From the NCBI RefSeq assembly GCF_014145395.1, contig NZ_JACHTE010000007.1:168888-232887 (forward strand): a stretch of DNA of 64,000 bases. The letters are read 5' to 3'. This DNA comes from Marilutibacter penaei. GTDB taxonomy: Bacteria; Pseudomonadota; Gammaproteobacteria; Xanthomonadales; Xanthomonadaceae. Shown here in pieces: positions 31,735-41,443 of the stretch; the first letter of the stretch is position 1; each line of letters begins with the position of its first letter. The notes below the pieces were generated by a model. It was not told the origin of the DNA. It saw only the letters and a program-made list of their open reading frames with translations, and made no database searches. A program made the translations under genes and the position numbers.

Positions 31735-32742
31735 TCAGATGCGGCTGGCGATGGCCCGGGCAAAGGACATGGTGTCGCCGGTGCCGCCCAGGTCGGGGGT
31801 CAGCGAATCCTGCGCTTCCAGCGTCGCGATGATGGCTTCACGCAGCGCCGTCGCCTTGTCGGGCAGGCCGAGGTGGTCAAGCATCTGCGCCGCGCCGAGC
31901 AGTAGCGCACAGGGGTTGGCCTTGCCCTGGCCGGCGATGTCCGGCGCGGTGCCGTGGACGGCTTCGAAGATCGCCGCCTCCGAACCGATGTTCGCGCCCG
32001 GCGCGAGGCCGAGGCCGCCCACCAGGCCGGCACACAGGTCGGAGATGATGTCGCCGAACAGGTTGGTGGTGACGATGATGTCGAAGCTCTCCGGGTACAT
32101 CACCAGCTTCATGCAGCAGGCGTCGACGATCATCTCGTCGCACTGGATGTCCGGATACTCCTCCGCCACCGCGCGCGCAGTCTTCAGGAACAGGCCCGAC
32201 GTCGACTTCAGGATGTTCGCCTTGTGCACCACGGTGACCTTCTTGCGGCCGGTCTTGCGGGCCAGCTCGAACGCGTAGCGGACGATCCGCTCGGAGCCGC
32301 GGCGCGTGACCTTCTGGGTCAGCAGCGCGGTCTCGCCGTCGGCCGACAGCTCCTGGCCCTCGCCGATGTAGGCGCCCTCGGTGTTCTCGCGCACGGTGAT
32401 CAGGTCGACACCGCCGGGGAAGCGCGACTTCGTGTTGGGGAAAGACTTGGCCGGACGCACGTTGGCGTACAGGTCGAAACGCTTGCGCAGCTCGACGTTG
32501 ATCGAGCGGAAGCCCTCGCCCACCGGGGTGGTCAGCGGGCTCTTCAGCGCGATGCGGTTCTTGCGGATCGAGTCCATCGTCGCCTGCGGGATCAGCTCGC
32601 CGTGCTTCTCCAGCGCGGCCAGGCCGGCGTCGGCCTGCTCGTACTGCAGGCCCAGTTGCATCGCGTCGAGCACGTGCAGGGTGGCGTCCATGATTTCCGG
32701 GCCAATGCCATCGCCGCGGATGACGGTGATCGTCTGGGTCAT
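31735..32742 (-). CDS. NAD-dependent isocitrate dehydrogenase (isocitrate/isopropylmalate dehydrogenase family)
   Basis: A 335-residue beta-decarboxylating dehydrogenase. It starts with the family motif ITVIRGDGIGPEIMDATLHVL and has the substrate-site motif LRKRFDLYANVRPAKSFP. It also has GVDLITVRENTEGAYIGEGQ and NLFGDIISDLCAGLVGGLGLAPGANIG. The sequence is closer to the short NAD-type isocitrate dehydrogenases than to LeuB or the NADP enzyme. Homoisocitrate dehydrogenase is an alternative. It probably feeds the citric acid cycle. Monocistronic by spacing. Confidence 0.88.
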   Translation of the reverse strand: MTQTITVIRGDGIGPEIMDATLHVLDAMQLGLQYEQADAGLAALEKHGELIPQATMDSIRKNRIALKSPLTTPVGEGFRSINVELRKRFDLYANVRPAKSFPNTKSRFPGGVDLITVRENTEGAYIGEGQELSADGETALLTQKVTRRGSERIVRYAFELARKTGRKKVTVVHKANILKSTSGLFLKTARAVAEEYPDIQCDEMIVDACCMKLVMYPESFDIIVTTNLFGDIISDLCAGLVGGLGLAPGANIGSEAAIFEAVHGTAPDIAGQGKANPCALLLGAAQMLDHLGLPDKATALREAIIATLEAQDSLTPDLGGTGDTMSFARAIASRI

Positions 32743-32875
32743 AGGGGGTCTCTTCCGGCTGGGGGGCGGGCGTCGGGGAGGTACGCCGCCGAATGGTTAG
32801 CCCCGCAATTATGCCTGAGACGCGTGATTCTTTCAGATGCAACCACCGCGCCGGACCCCCGTTTGGCCCCACCGA

Positions 32876-33274
32876 TCAGTCGTGCGCGTGCTCCGGGGGG
32901 GCTTCCTCGCCCTGCTCCAGCCGGTCGAGGAAGTCCACCGCCCGGCGCATGTGCGGGATGACGATTGAGCCACCGACGACCAGCCCGACGGAGAACGCCT
33001 CGAACATCTCGTCGCGGTTCACGCCCGCGTTGCGGCACTGGGCCACGTGGTAGCTGATGCAGTCATCGCAGCGCAGGACCAGCGAGGCGACCAGCCCCAG
33101 CAGCTCCTTGGTCTTCACGTCCAGCGCGCCGGCCTGGTAGGTCTGGGTATCCAGCGCGAAGAAGCGCCGCACGACCTGGTTCGGCTCGGCGAGGATGCGC
33201 TCGTTCATCCGCTTGCGGAAGGCGGTGAACTCCGCGATGCGATCGGCTTCGCCGGCGGCGTCGGACCCGCTCAT
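32876..33274 (-). CDS. Carboxymuconolactone decarboxylase/AhpD-like protein
   Basis: A 132-residue protein with the AhpD-like redox motif RCDDCISYHVAQCRNAG, containing a Cys-x2-Cys and a His three residues later. This suggests a small alkylhydroperoxidase-type thiol enzyme rather than a true decarboxylase. The start overlaps the glutaredoxin stop (ATGA), so the two thiol-redox proteins are translationally coupled. Confidence 0.85.
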   Translation of the reverse strand: MSGSDAAGEADRIAEFTAFRKRMNERILAEPNQVVRRFFALDTQTYQAGALDVKTKELLGLVASLVLRCDDCISYHVAQCRNAGVNRDEMFEAFSVGLVVGGSIVIPHMRRAVDFLDRLEQGEEAPPEHAHD

Positions 33275-33564
33275 GCCGCGCCGTCCAGCAGCGGCTGCAG
33301 CCCGCCGGCCCGGTGCAAGGCGATCATGTCGTCGTAGCCGCCGACATGGGTGTCGCCGATGAAGATCTGCGGCACGCTGGTCCGGCCCGTCCGCTCGACC
33401 ATGCGCGTGCGCGCCTCGGGGTCGAGGTCGATGCGGACTTCGGTCCAGGACTGGCCCTTGCTCTTGAGAAAGTTCTTGGCGGCCACGCAATAGGGGCAGA
33501 TGGCGGAACTGTAGAGGGTGATCGCGGGCCCCTCGGACCCGGCGGTGGACGCATCGCTGTTCAT
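33271..33564 (-). CDS. grxC: Glutaredoxin 3 (GrxC type)
   Basis: A 97-residue dithiol glutaredoxin with active site CPYC and the conserved TSVPQIFIGDTHVGGYDD segment that holds the cis-Pro and binds glutathione. The start is ATG at 33564 with GCAGGAG upstream; the open frame further upstream is not family-like. It is co-transcribed with the AhpD-like gene. Confidence 0.93.
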   Translation of the reverse strand: MNSDASTAGSEGPAITLYSSAICPYCVAAKNFLKSKGQSWTEVRIDLDPEARTRMVERTGRTSVPQIFIGDTHVGGYDDMIALHRAGGLQPLLDGAA

Positions 33565-33703
33565 GGACACTCCTGCAGAAACTTCGTGGGTCGATTGTGG
33601 TCGAATATGGGCACGGCCCGCTGTGATTTCCAGCCGCACGGCCGTGGCAGGACAGTCGGCCCCGATTAACCGGCGGTTCACGCCGTCGCCCATCCTGCCC
33701 CGC

Positions 33704-35386
33704 ATGCTCGACCTTTCGCCCTCACGAGATCCACGCTTGCGCAGCATCCTCTCCCTTGCCATTGCCGCCCTGATGCTCGGAGCCGCTGGAGCCGCACCGG
33801 CCCAGGACAGCCGCCTGCCGGACATCGGCTCGTCGGCCGGGGAACTGCTCAGCCCCTCCCAGCAGGAGGAGTACGGCGCGATGATGCTGGCGCAGTTGCG
33901 CCACTACGAGTACACCCTCGAAGACCCCTTGATCGACAGCTGGCTCGAAGCGATGGGGAACCGGCTGGCCACCAACAGCGACCGCCCCACCCAGCCCTTC
34001 ACCTTCTTCATGATGCGCGAGCGCCAGATCAACGCGTTCGCCACCCTTGGCGGCTACATTGGCGTCAACACCGGCCTCGTGCTCGCCAGTGACCGGGAGG
34101 ACGAAGTGGCAGGCGTGCTCTCGCACGAGATCGCCCACGTCACCCAGCACCACGTGCTGCGCAGCGTCGAGCGCGCGCAACGCGACCAGGTGCCCATCCT
34201 GCTGGCGATGCTGGGCGCGCTCGCGGCGGCCCAGGCCGCGGGCGGCAATTCGGCGGACGACGCGGCGCAGGCCGCGATGGTCAGCGCCATGGGGCTGATG
34301 CAGCAGCGGCAGATCAACTACACCCGCTCCAACGAGCAGGAGGCCGACCGGCTCGGCATCCGCACGCTGGCGCGGGCCGACTACGACCCAGTGGCAATGG
34401 CGGACTTTTTCGCGACGATGCAGGCCCGATCGCGGACGAACGCTGCAAATTACTGGGGTGAGATTCCCGACTACCTGCGCACCCACCCGGTCACCACGAC
34501 CCGCATCACCGAAGCCAAGCAGCGCGCCGAGCAGATCCGGAAGGAACAGGGCGGCGCCGGGGAAGTGTGCGTGCGGGACGCGGCGGGCGACGTATGCCAG
34601 CAGGAGAGTCCGCACCGCCCCCGCTACGGTGGCACCGGCAGCACCAATCCGCTGCTTCCCGGCGGACTGGTCATCGACACGTCGTCCGTGGCATCGGCCA
34701 GTGGCACGGGCCTTTACGAGAAGGCCAAGGAACGCATGCGCGTGCTCAGCGCCGAAACCCCGGTGGCGGCCGTGCGGGAATACGAGCAGATGGCGTCGGT
34801 GGCCCCGTTGACGGACGCCCAGCAGTACGGTCGTGCGATCGCGCTTCTCCGCAATGCCCGGGCACGGGACGCTGCGGACGCGCTGGCGACGTTGCACACC
34901 CGCCATCCGGATGACACCTGGGTGACACTGGGACTCGCGGAGGCCGAAGCGCGCAGCGGGCGTCGCGAGCAGGCCATGGACCGCTTCGAAGCCTTGCTTC
35001 GCCATGCACCGGGCGACCGCGCGGTGGCCCTTACCTATGCCCGCAGTCTCTCCGAATACGGCACCCGCGACGCCGGGCAGCGCGCGCAGGCCATCCTCCG
35101 GCCCCTGATGGCACGGTCCGGGGACGACCCCGAATTCCAGGCTGTCTTCGCGCGCGCCTGCGAGATCGCCGGCGACGAGGTGCGCGCGGGAGAGGCCTAC
35201 GCCGAGGCCGCTTACCTGAACGGCCGCGCCGAGCTTGCGCTGGTCCGGCTGGAAAATCTGAAGAAACGCGACGATCTCGACTACTACGCCCGTTCGCGCA
35301 TTGAATCGCGCATCGCGGCGATCACCCCGACCGTGCTGGAACTGCGCCGCCAAGGCGTGCGCGACGAGGACGCCAAGCGGGACTGA
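33704..35386 (+). CDS. M48 family periplasmic metalloprotease, BepA-like
   Basis: A 560-residue secreted protein with a signal peptide (to about APAQ) and the zinc motif HEIAH at residues 141-145. A downstream NEQEAD carries the third ligand Glu. A C-terminal TPR-rich region follows (about 360-540, alpha-solenoid repeats such as [21 protein letters not shown]). Domain order and length match BepA/YfgC, which assists LptD and outer membrane protein assembly. It diverges from grxC. Confidence 0.92.
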   Translation: MLDLSPSRDPRLRSILSLAIAALMLGAAGAAPAQDSRLPDIGSSAGELLSPSQQEEYGAMMLAQLRHYEYTLEDPLIDSWLEAMGNRLATNSDRPTQPFTFFMMRERQINAFATLGGYIGVNTGLVLASDREDEVAGVLSHEIAHVTQHHVLRSVERAQRDQVPILLAMLGALAAAQAAGGNSADDAAQAAMVSAMGLMQQRQINYTRSNEQEADRLGIRTLARADYDPVAMADFFATMQARSRTNAANYWGEIPDYLRTHPVTTTRITEAKQRAEQIRKEQGGAGEVCVRDAAGDVCQQESPHRPRYGGTGSTNPLLPGGLVIDTSSVASASGTGLYEKAKERMRVLSAETPVAAVREYEQMASVAPLTDAQQYGRAIALLRNARARDAADALATLHTRHPDDTWVTLGLAEAEARSGRREQAMDRFEALLRHAPGDRAVALTYARSLSEYGTRDAGQRAQAILRPLMARSGDDPEFQAVFARACEIAGDEVRAGEAYAEAAYLNGRAELALVRLENLKKRDDLDYYARSRIESRIAAITPTVLELRRQGVRDEDAKRD

Positions 35387-35400
35387 GGCCACCGCGGGGG

Positions 35401-35418
35401 CTGTCACAAACGCGTCAT
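35401..35418 (+). promoter_or_regulatory. Pho box upstream of phoB
   Basis: CTGTCACAAACGCGTCAT contains two 7-base half sites (CTGTCAC and GCGTCAT) separated by four A/C-rich bases. This is the organisation of the enterobacterial PhoB site CTGTCAT-AAAN-CTGTCAT. It lies about 195 bases before the phoB GTG and implies autoregulation under phosphate limitation. The binding itself is inference. Confidence 0.75.
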
Positions 35419-35610
35419 CAAACCGTAGTCTACTGGGGCCGCTTCGGTGAGCTGGTGTTCAGCTCCCACCGCGCATCCAGGACGCGCGGTGCGTCCGCGG
35501 ATCATTGCCGCGGGCGGCGGGGCCGGGACCGGCCTGCCGGCCCGTCGCCCCGGGGCTGGCCAGGCCGGCCTACCCCGGGATGGTTCGCATCGACCCCCAC
35601 TGGTGACCGC

Positions 35611-36306
35611 GTGCAGAAACGCATCCTGATCGTTGAAGACGAACCCGCCATCCGCGACATGGTGTCCTTCGCCCTTCGCAAGGGCGAGTACGAGCCAGTC
35701 CACGCCGGCGACGCACGCGAAGCCCAATCGGCGATCGCCGACCGCGTACCGGACCTGATCCTGCTCGACTGGATGCTGCCCGGCACCAGCGGGCTCGAGC
35801 TGGCCCGGCGCTGGCGCAAGGAGTCGCTGACCCGCGAGATCCCCATCATCATGCTGACCGCGCGGGGCGAGGAGAACGACCGGGTGGGCGGTCTCGAAGC
35901 CGGTGTCGACGATTACGTGGTGAAGCCTTTCTCCGCCCGTGAGCTGCTGGCCCGCATCCGGGCGGTCCTGCGCCGCTCGCGCGAGGACGACGAGGACGGC
36001 AGCGTGTCGATCGGCCGCCTGCGCATCGACGGGGCCGCGCACCGGGTATTCGCCGGCGACCAGCCCGTGCAGATCGGCCCCACCGAGTACCGCCTCCTGC
36101 ACTTCTTCATGACACATCCGGAGCGCGTGTACTCACGCACCCAGCTGCTCGACCACGTATGGGGCGGCAGCGTGTACGTGGAGGAACGCACGGTGGACGT
36201 GCATATCCGTCGCCTGCGCAAGACCCTCGAACCGCACGAACTGGATGGCATGGTCCAGACCGTACGCGGTTCCGGATACCGCTTCTCGGCTTCCGTGGAA
36301 GCCTGA
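35611..36306 (+). CDS. phoB: Phosphate regulon response regulator PhoB
   Basis: A 231-residue OmpR-type regulator starting with GTG ([20 protein letters not shown]). The receiver domain has the phospho-acceptor Asp53 (LLDWMLPG) and Lys in [13 protein letters not shown]. The winged-helix domain ends [14 protein letters not shown] and matches PhoB closely ([23 protein letters not shown]). It is first in a phoB-phoR-ppk1-ppx run and has its own Pho box. Confidence 0.96.
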   Translation: MQKRILIVEDEPAIRDMVSFALRKGEYEPVHAGDAREAQSAIADRVPDLILLDWMLPGTSGLELARRWRKESLTREIPIIMLTARGEENDRVGGLEAGVDDYVVKPFSARELLARIRAVLRRSREDDEDGSVSIGRLRIDGAAHRVFAGDQPVQIGPTEYRLLHFFMTHPERVYSRTQLLDHVWGGSVYVEERTVDVHIRRLRKTLEPHELDGMVQTVRGSGYRFSASVEA

Positions 36307-36384
36307 GGGCCAGGCCGGCGCGGGTCACCATGCCCGCCCCGCTCCTTACCACCGACACTTTCGCGCAGGGACTACACTGCCCCC

Positions 36385-37728
36385 ATGCCGCCGCGCTCCC
36401 GCTCCGCCTGGCTTCGCACGCTGGGACTGCTGTTCCTGATCCTGGCCGTCGCCACGGCCGTGGGCGTGCTGGTCGATCGCCTCTTCCCGATCCTCACGGT
36501 CACCGCGCTGGGCATCCTGGGCTGGCACTACTGGCGCCTCCGGCAGGTGCTGGTGCGGCTCACCGCGCGCCAGCGGCTTGCCCCGTCCAACAGCGACGGC
36601 GTGTGGAACGAGCTGGATCGCCTGCTCTACCGTACCCAGGCCGAGATGCGCGGGCGCAAGCGCCGCCTGATGGAGATGCTGCGCGCCTACCGCGCCGCCG
36701 CGGCCGCCCTGCCGGACGCGATCATCGTGGTGGAACGCAACAGCCAGCGCATCCAGTGGTTCAACGAAGCCGGCACCCGGCTGCTCGGCCTACGCTATCC
36801 GGACGACATCGGCGCTTCGCTCGTACACCGTTTGCAGCCGATGCCGCTGGCGCACTGGATGGCGGCGGGCCGCAATGCCGAGCCGCTGGAAACATTCTCC
36901 CCGCTCAATCCCGGCGCGACCCTCAGCCTCCGCCTGATCCCGTACTCGGACCAGTTGTGGCTGCTGGTCGCGCGCGACGTCAGCCGCCTCCTCCAGCTGG
37001 AGCAGATGCGCCGTGACTTCGTGGCCAACGTGTCCCACGAGTTGCGCACGCCGCTGACGGTGATCCATGGCTACCTGGACATGTTCGACCCCGACGAGCA
37101 CCCGGAATGGGCGTCGATGCTGTCGGAAATGCAGCGCCAGTCGCATCGCATGACCCAGCTCGTCGAGGACCTCCTCACCCTGTCGCGGCTCGAGTCCCAG
37201 GACGAGCTTGCCACCGAGGAGCACATCTCGATGGCTTCGATGCTCAACACGCTGCGCCGCGAGGCCCTCGCGCTGAGCCAGGACAAGCACCATGTCTCGA
37301 TCGAGGACACGGCCGGCGTCGACCTGATCGGCTCGGGCAAGGAACTGCACAGCGCCTTCTCGAACCTGGTCAGCAACGCGATCCGCTACACCCCCGCGGG
37401 CGGCCATATCCGCATCGCCCTCACGCCCGACCCGGACGGCGGCGCGGCGCTGTCGGTCATCGACAGTGGCTACGGCATCCCCGCGCAGCACCTGCCGCGG
37501 CTGACCGAGCGCTTCTACCGCGTCTCCACCAGCCGCTCCCGCGAAAGCGGCGGCACCGGCCTCGGCCTTGCCATCGTGAAGCACGTCCTCCAGCTGCACC
37601 AGGCCCGGCTGGAGATCACCAGCGACGTGGGCCAGGGCAGCACCTTCGCCTGCCACTTCGTCGCCGCGCGCGTGCGATCACGCCGCACCTCCTCCGTGCC
37701 GGCCGAACACTCCGAAGATCTCGCATGA
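36385..37728 (+). CDS. phoR: Phosphate regulon sensor histidine kinase PhoR
   Basis: A 447-residue kinase with two N-terminal transmembrane segments (about 10-50) and almost no periplasmic loop, then a PAS domain (about 105-205). The HisKA domain has the phospho-acceptor His218 (NVSHELRTPLTVIHGY), and the HATPase region has N, G1 and G2 boxes (NLVSNAIRYTP, VIDSGYGIP, GGTGLGLAIVKHV). This architecture is PhoR-like, with phosphate sensed through the Pst/PhoU complex. Its stop overlaps the ppk1 start (ATGA). Confidence 0.95.
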   Translation: MPPRSRSAWLRTLGLLFLILAVATAVGVLVDRLFPILTVTALGILGWHYWRLRQVLVRLTARQRLAPSNSDGVWNELDRLLYRTQAEMRGRKRRLMEMLRAYRAAAAALPDAIIVVERNSQRIQWFNEAGTRLLGLRYPDDIGASLVHRLQPMPLAHWMAAGRNAEPLETFSPLNPGATLSLRLIPYSDQLWLLVARDVSRLLQLEQMRRDFVANVSHELRTPLTVIHGYLDMFDPDEHPEWASMLSEMQRQSHRMTQLVEDLLTLSRLESQDELATEEHISMASMLNTLRREALALSQDKHHVSIEDTAGVDLIGSGKELHSAFSNLVSNAIRYTPAGGHIRIALTPDPDGGAALSVIDSGYGIPAQHLPRLTERFYRVSTSRSRESGGTGLGLAIVKHVLQLHQARLEITSDVGQGSTFACHFVAARVRSRRTSSVPAEHSEDLA

Positions 37729-39809
37729 ACGCCGCCGACGCTCCGCTCGACACGCTTCCGTCCCTGCACGACCCCGCGCTGTATTTCAATCGCGAGCTGT
37801 CGCAGCTGGACTTCAACTTCCGCGTGCTGGCGCAGGCCCAGGACGAGAGCGTGCCGCTGCTGGAACGCCTGAAGTACCTGTGCATCTCCTGCACCAACCT
37901 GGACGAATTTTTCGAGATCCGCGCCGGCACCCTGCGCCATGCGCGCGACCTCGGCCTGATGCCCGCCCCCGATGGCCTGGCCCCTTCCACCGTGCTTGCG
38001 CGCATCCACGAGCGCGCCGCGGACCTGGTGGCGGCCCAGTACGACTGCTGGAACAGCGTCCTGCGGCCTGCCCTGTCCGATGCCGGCATCCGCGTGCTGG
38101 GCCGCGAGACATGGAACGCGCGCCAGAAGCGGTGGCTGCTGGCCTACTTCCGCGACGAAATCATGCCGGTCCTGTCGCCGCTGGGCCTGGATCCTGCGCA
38201 TCCCTTCCCCAAGATCCTCAACAAGTCGCTGAACATCGTCGTGGTGCTGAAGGGCCGAGACGCCTTCGGCCGCGACGGCAACCTGGCGATCGTGCGGGCG
38301 CCCCGCTCCCTGCCCCGCATCATCCAGGTACCGGAGAACGTCTCCGGCGGCCCGAACGATTTCGTGTTCCTGTCCGCGGTACTGTCGACGTTCGTCGACG
38401 AGCTGTTCCCGGGCATGCAGGTCGAGGGTGCCTACCAGTTCCGGGTGACCCGAAACTCCGAGCTGCTGGTCGACGAGGAGGAGGTCGACAACATCGCGCT
38501 CGCCCTGAAGGACGAGCTGGTCGGGCGGGGCTACCTGCGCGCGGTCCGGCTGGAAATCGCCGAGCAGTGCCCGGACGAGATCGTCCGCACCCTGCTGGAG
38601 AACTTCGACCTCAACGAGAACGCGGTCTACCGCATCAATGGCCCGGTCAACCTCAACCGGGTCATCCAGGTCTACGACCTCGTCTCGCGCCCGGAGCTGA
38701 AGTTCCCGCCCTTCCAGCCGCGCCCGCTTACGGGCAGCGAAGCCATGTTCGACCGCATCTCGCGCGGCGACGTGCTGCTGCACCACCCCTTCGATGCCTT
38801 CACGCCGGTGCTCGAACTGCTGCGGCAGGCGGCCGAGGACCCGAGCGTGCTGGCGATCAAGCAGACCCTGTACCGCTCGGGCAAGGACTCGCCGATCGTC
38901 GAACAACTGGTGCAGGCCGCGCGCAACGGCAAGGACGTGACGGCCGTGATCGAACTGCGCGCGCGCTTCGACGAGGAGGCCAACCTCGGTTTCGCCGACC
39001 GCCTGCAGGAGGCAGGCGTGCAGGTCGTCTACGGGGTGGTGGGCTTCAAGACCCACGCGAAGATGCTGCTGATCGTCCGCCGCGAGGAAGGCCGGCTGCG
39101 GCGTTACGTCCACATGGGCACCGGCAACTACCACTCCGGCACGGCCCGCCTGTACACCGACCTGGGTCTGTTCACCGCGCATCCGGAGATCGGCAACGAT
39201 GTCCACCTGATCTTCCAGCAGCTGTCCGGCCTGGCCCCGTCGATCAAGCTCAAGCGCCTGTTGCAGTCGCCCTTCACCCTGCATGACGGCGTGCTCAAGC
39301 GGATCGACCGCGAAACGCAGCACGCCCGCGCGGGCCGGCCGGCGCGCATCATCGCCAAGATGAACGCCCTCAACGAGGCGCAGGTGGTACGGGCGCTGTA
39401 TCGCGCCTCGCAGGCAGGCGTGCAGGTGGACCTCATCGTCCGCAGCGCCTGCACGCTTCGGCCTGGCGTGCCGGGCGTATCGGAGAACATCCGGGTGCGT
39501 TCGATCGTCGGGCGTTTCCTGGAGCACCACCGGGTGTACTGGTTCGCGAACGACGGCCACCCGGACCTGCTGTGCTCCAGCGCGGACTGGCTGGAGCGCA
39601 ACCTCCTCCGCCGGGTGGAGACCTGCTTCCCGATCCTCGATCCCGACCTCGCGGCCCGGGTGAAGGAGGAAGTGCTGGAGAACTACCTGGCCGACAACCT
39701 CAACGCCTGGGCGCTTCAACCCGAGGGCGACTACCTCAAGCTCGCACCGGCGGACGGCGAAGCGCCTCGCTCCGCGCAGAACCTCCTGTTGGCGTCGCTC
39801 TGCGGATGA
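37725..39809 (+). CDS. ppk1: Polyphosphate kinase 1
   Basis: It makes polyphosphate from ATP. The 694-residue protein begins LYFNRELSQLDFNFRVLAQA and has all four PPK1 domains. Catalytic His444 (GFKTHAKMLLIV) is the expected phosphohistidine. His601 (FLEHHRVYWF) is 157 residues later, the same spacing as the two active-site His in the E. coli enzyme. The gene overlaps phoR and ppx by four bases on each side, placing polyphosphate metabolism directly in the Pho operon. Confidence 0.96.
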   Translation: MNAADAPLDTLPSLHDPALYFNRELSQLDFNFRVLAQAQDESVPLLERLKYLCISCTNLDEFFEIRAGTLRHARDLGLMPAPDGLAPSTVLARIHERAADLVAAQYDCWNSVLRPALSDAGIRVLGRETWNARQKRWLLAYFRDEIMPVLSPLGLDPAHPFPKILNKSLNIVVVLKGRDAFGRDGNLAIVRAPRSLPRIIQVPENVSGGPNDFVFLSAVLSTFVDELFPGMQVEGAYQFRVTRNSELLVDEEEVDNIALALKDELVGRGYLRAVRLEIAEQCPDEIVRTLLENFDLNENAVYRINGPVNLNRVIQVYDLVSRPELKFPPFQPRPLTGSEAMFDRISRGDVLLHHPFDAFTPVLELLRQAAEDPSVLAIKQTLYRSGKDSPIVEQLVQAARNGKDVTAVIELRARFDEEANLGFADRLQEAGVQVVYGVVGFKTHAKMLLIVRREEGRLRRYVHMGTGNYHSGTARLYTDLGLFTAHPEIGNDVHLIFQQLSGLAPSIKLKRLLQSPFTLHDGVLKRIDRETQHARAGRPARIIAKMNALNEAQVVRALYRASQAGVQVDLIVRSACTLRPGVPGVSENIRVRSIVGRFLEHHRVYWFANDGHPDLLCSSADWLERNLLRRVETCFPILDPDLAARVKEEVLENYLADNLNAWALQPEGDYLKLAPADGEAPRSAQNLLLASLCG

Positions 39810-41353
39810 ACGAAAATCCCCGCATGAACGGTTTGTTGCATGCGGCGCGATTGCCCTTGAAGGATGGCGACCTGGTGGCGGCGGTCGACATCGGGTCCAA
39901 CAGCTTCCACATGATCGTGTCCCGCTACATGCTGGGCCAGCTGCGCGTGGTCGACCGGCTGCGGGAGACCGTGCGCCTCGCCGAAGGCCTCGATGGGAAG
40001 GGCGGCCTGACCGGCGAGGTGCGTGCCCGCGCGCTCGACTGCCTCGCCCGCTTCGGCCAGCGCCTGCGCGACATCCCCCCCCAACGGGTCCGCGCGATCG
40101 CCACCAATACCGTCCGGCGGCTGTCGGCGCCGCAGGCCTTCCTGGTGCCCGCCGAAACCGCACTGGGCCACGCCATCGAAGTGGTGTCCGGGCGCGAGGA
40201 GGCCCGCCTGATCTACCTGGGCGTCGCCCATGCGCAGCGTCCCAAGCCCGGCCAGCTCCGGCTGGTCATGGACATCGGTGGCGGTTCGACGGAGTTCATC
40301 ATCGGTTCCGGGTTCGAGGCGATCGAACGCGAGAGCCTGCAGGTGGGCTGCGTGGCGAGCACCCGTCGCTTCTTTGGAAACGGCAAGTTGTCGCGCAAGA
40401 AGTGGAACGCCGCGCTGGCCGAGATCAGTGCGGAGTTCCAGCAGTTCGCCAGTGCGTACCGGGAGCTGGGCTGGGACGAGGCACTGGGTGCATCGGGCAC
40501 CTGCAAGGCGATCGGCGAGATCTGCAGCAGCATGAAGCTGACCAAGGGCGCGATCACCGCCGAGGCGCTGCCGCCCCTGTGCGACGCGCTCCTGGCGGCC
40601 GGGCACATCGATGCGATCGACCTGCCCAGCCTGTCCAGCGATCGCCGTCCGGTGATCGCCGGCGGCATCCTCATCATGCAGGCGGCCTTCGATGCGCTGG
40701 GCCTGCAACGCATGGCGGTCAGCAAGGCCGCGATGCGCGAGGGCGTCCTCTACGACATGGTCGGCCGAGGCGGCGAGCACGATCCACGCGAATCGGCCGT
40801 CAACGCGCTGATGCAACGCTACGGCATCGACATGGCGCAGGCCGCGCGCGTGGAGGCCACCGCGCTGCGCCTGTTCGACCAGGTGGCCGCCGCGTGGCAC
40901 CTCGACGACGACGACCGCGCGATGCTGGTGAATGCCGCGCGCCTGCACGAGATCGGCTTGTCGATCGCCCACAGCCAATACCACGTGCACGGCGCCTACC
41001 TCGCCGAGCACACCGACATCGCCGGTTTTTCGCGCCAGCAGCAGCAGTTCCTGGCGGCGATGATCCGCAGCCACCGGCGGCGGGTCCCGAAGAACGCGTT
41101 CGAGGCCCTCCCCGACCGCCTGCTGGCATCCGCGCGGCGCAGTGCGGCGCTGCTGCGCCTGGCGGTGCTGCTGCATCGCTCGCACGAGGCCGATCCGGTC
41201 CCGAGCCTCGACCTGGTCGCCGAGGGTTCGCACCTGGAGCTCGCGCTGCCGCGTCGCTGGCTGGAAGCCCGACCGCTGCTGCAGGCGGACCTGGAAGGCG
41301 AGTCCGGCGACATCAGCGGCCTCGGCATTTCCTTCGGCTACCACGAGGCCTGA
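39806..41353 (+). CDS. ppx: Exopolyphosphatase (Ppx/GppA family)
   Basis: A 515-residue protein of the ASKHA phosphatase fold. It starts MNENPRMNGLLHAARLPLKDGDL, followed by the P-loop-like VAAVDIGSNSFHMIVSR, then IATNTVRR, EARLIYLGV and VMDIGGGSTEF. A C-terminal HD-like domain (about 320-515, HEIGLSIAHSQYHVHGAYL) follows. The ATG at 39806 overlaps the ppk1 stop. It hydrolyses terminal phosphates from polyphosphate and possibly pppGpp. Confidence 0.94.
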   Translation: MNENPRMNGLLHAARLPLKDGDLVAAVDIGSNSFHMIVSRYMLGQLRVVDRLRETVRLAEGLDGKGGLTGEVRARALDCLARFGQRLRDIPPQRVRAIATNTVRRLSAPQAFLVPAETALGHAIEVVSGREEARLIYLGVAHAQRPKPGQLRLVMDIGGGSTEFIIGSGFEAIERESLQVGCVASTRRFFGNGKLSRKKWNAALAEISAEFQQFASAYRELGWDEALGASGTCKAIGEICSSMKLTKGAITAEALPPLCDALLAAGHIDAIDLPSLSSDRRPVIAGGILIMQAAFDALGLQRMAVSKAAMREGVLYDMVGRGGEHDPRESAVNALMQRYGIDMAQAARVEATALRLFDQVAAAWHLDDDDRAMLVNAARLHEIGLSIAHSQYHVHGAYLAEHTDIAGFSRQQQQFLAAMIRSHRRRVPKNAFEALPDRLLASARRSAALLRLAVLLHRSHEADPVPSLDLVAEGSHLELALPRRWLEARPLLQADLEGESGDISGLGISFGYHEA

Positions 41354-41443
41354 CCCGCCGGTCCGGCGTCATCGCCCCGTCACCCCCGCGCAACCGCGCC
41401 TACACATGGGCGGCGCACCCTTTCCGGAACCGGGGAGGCGTGC

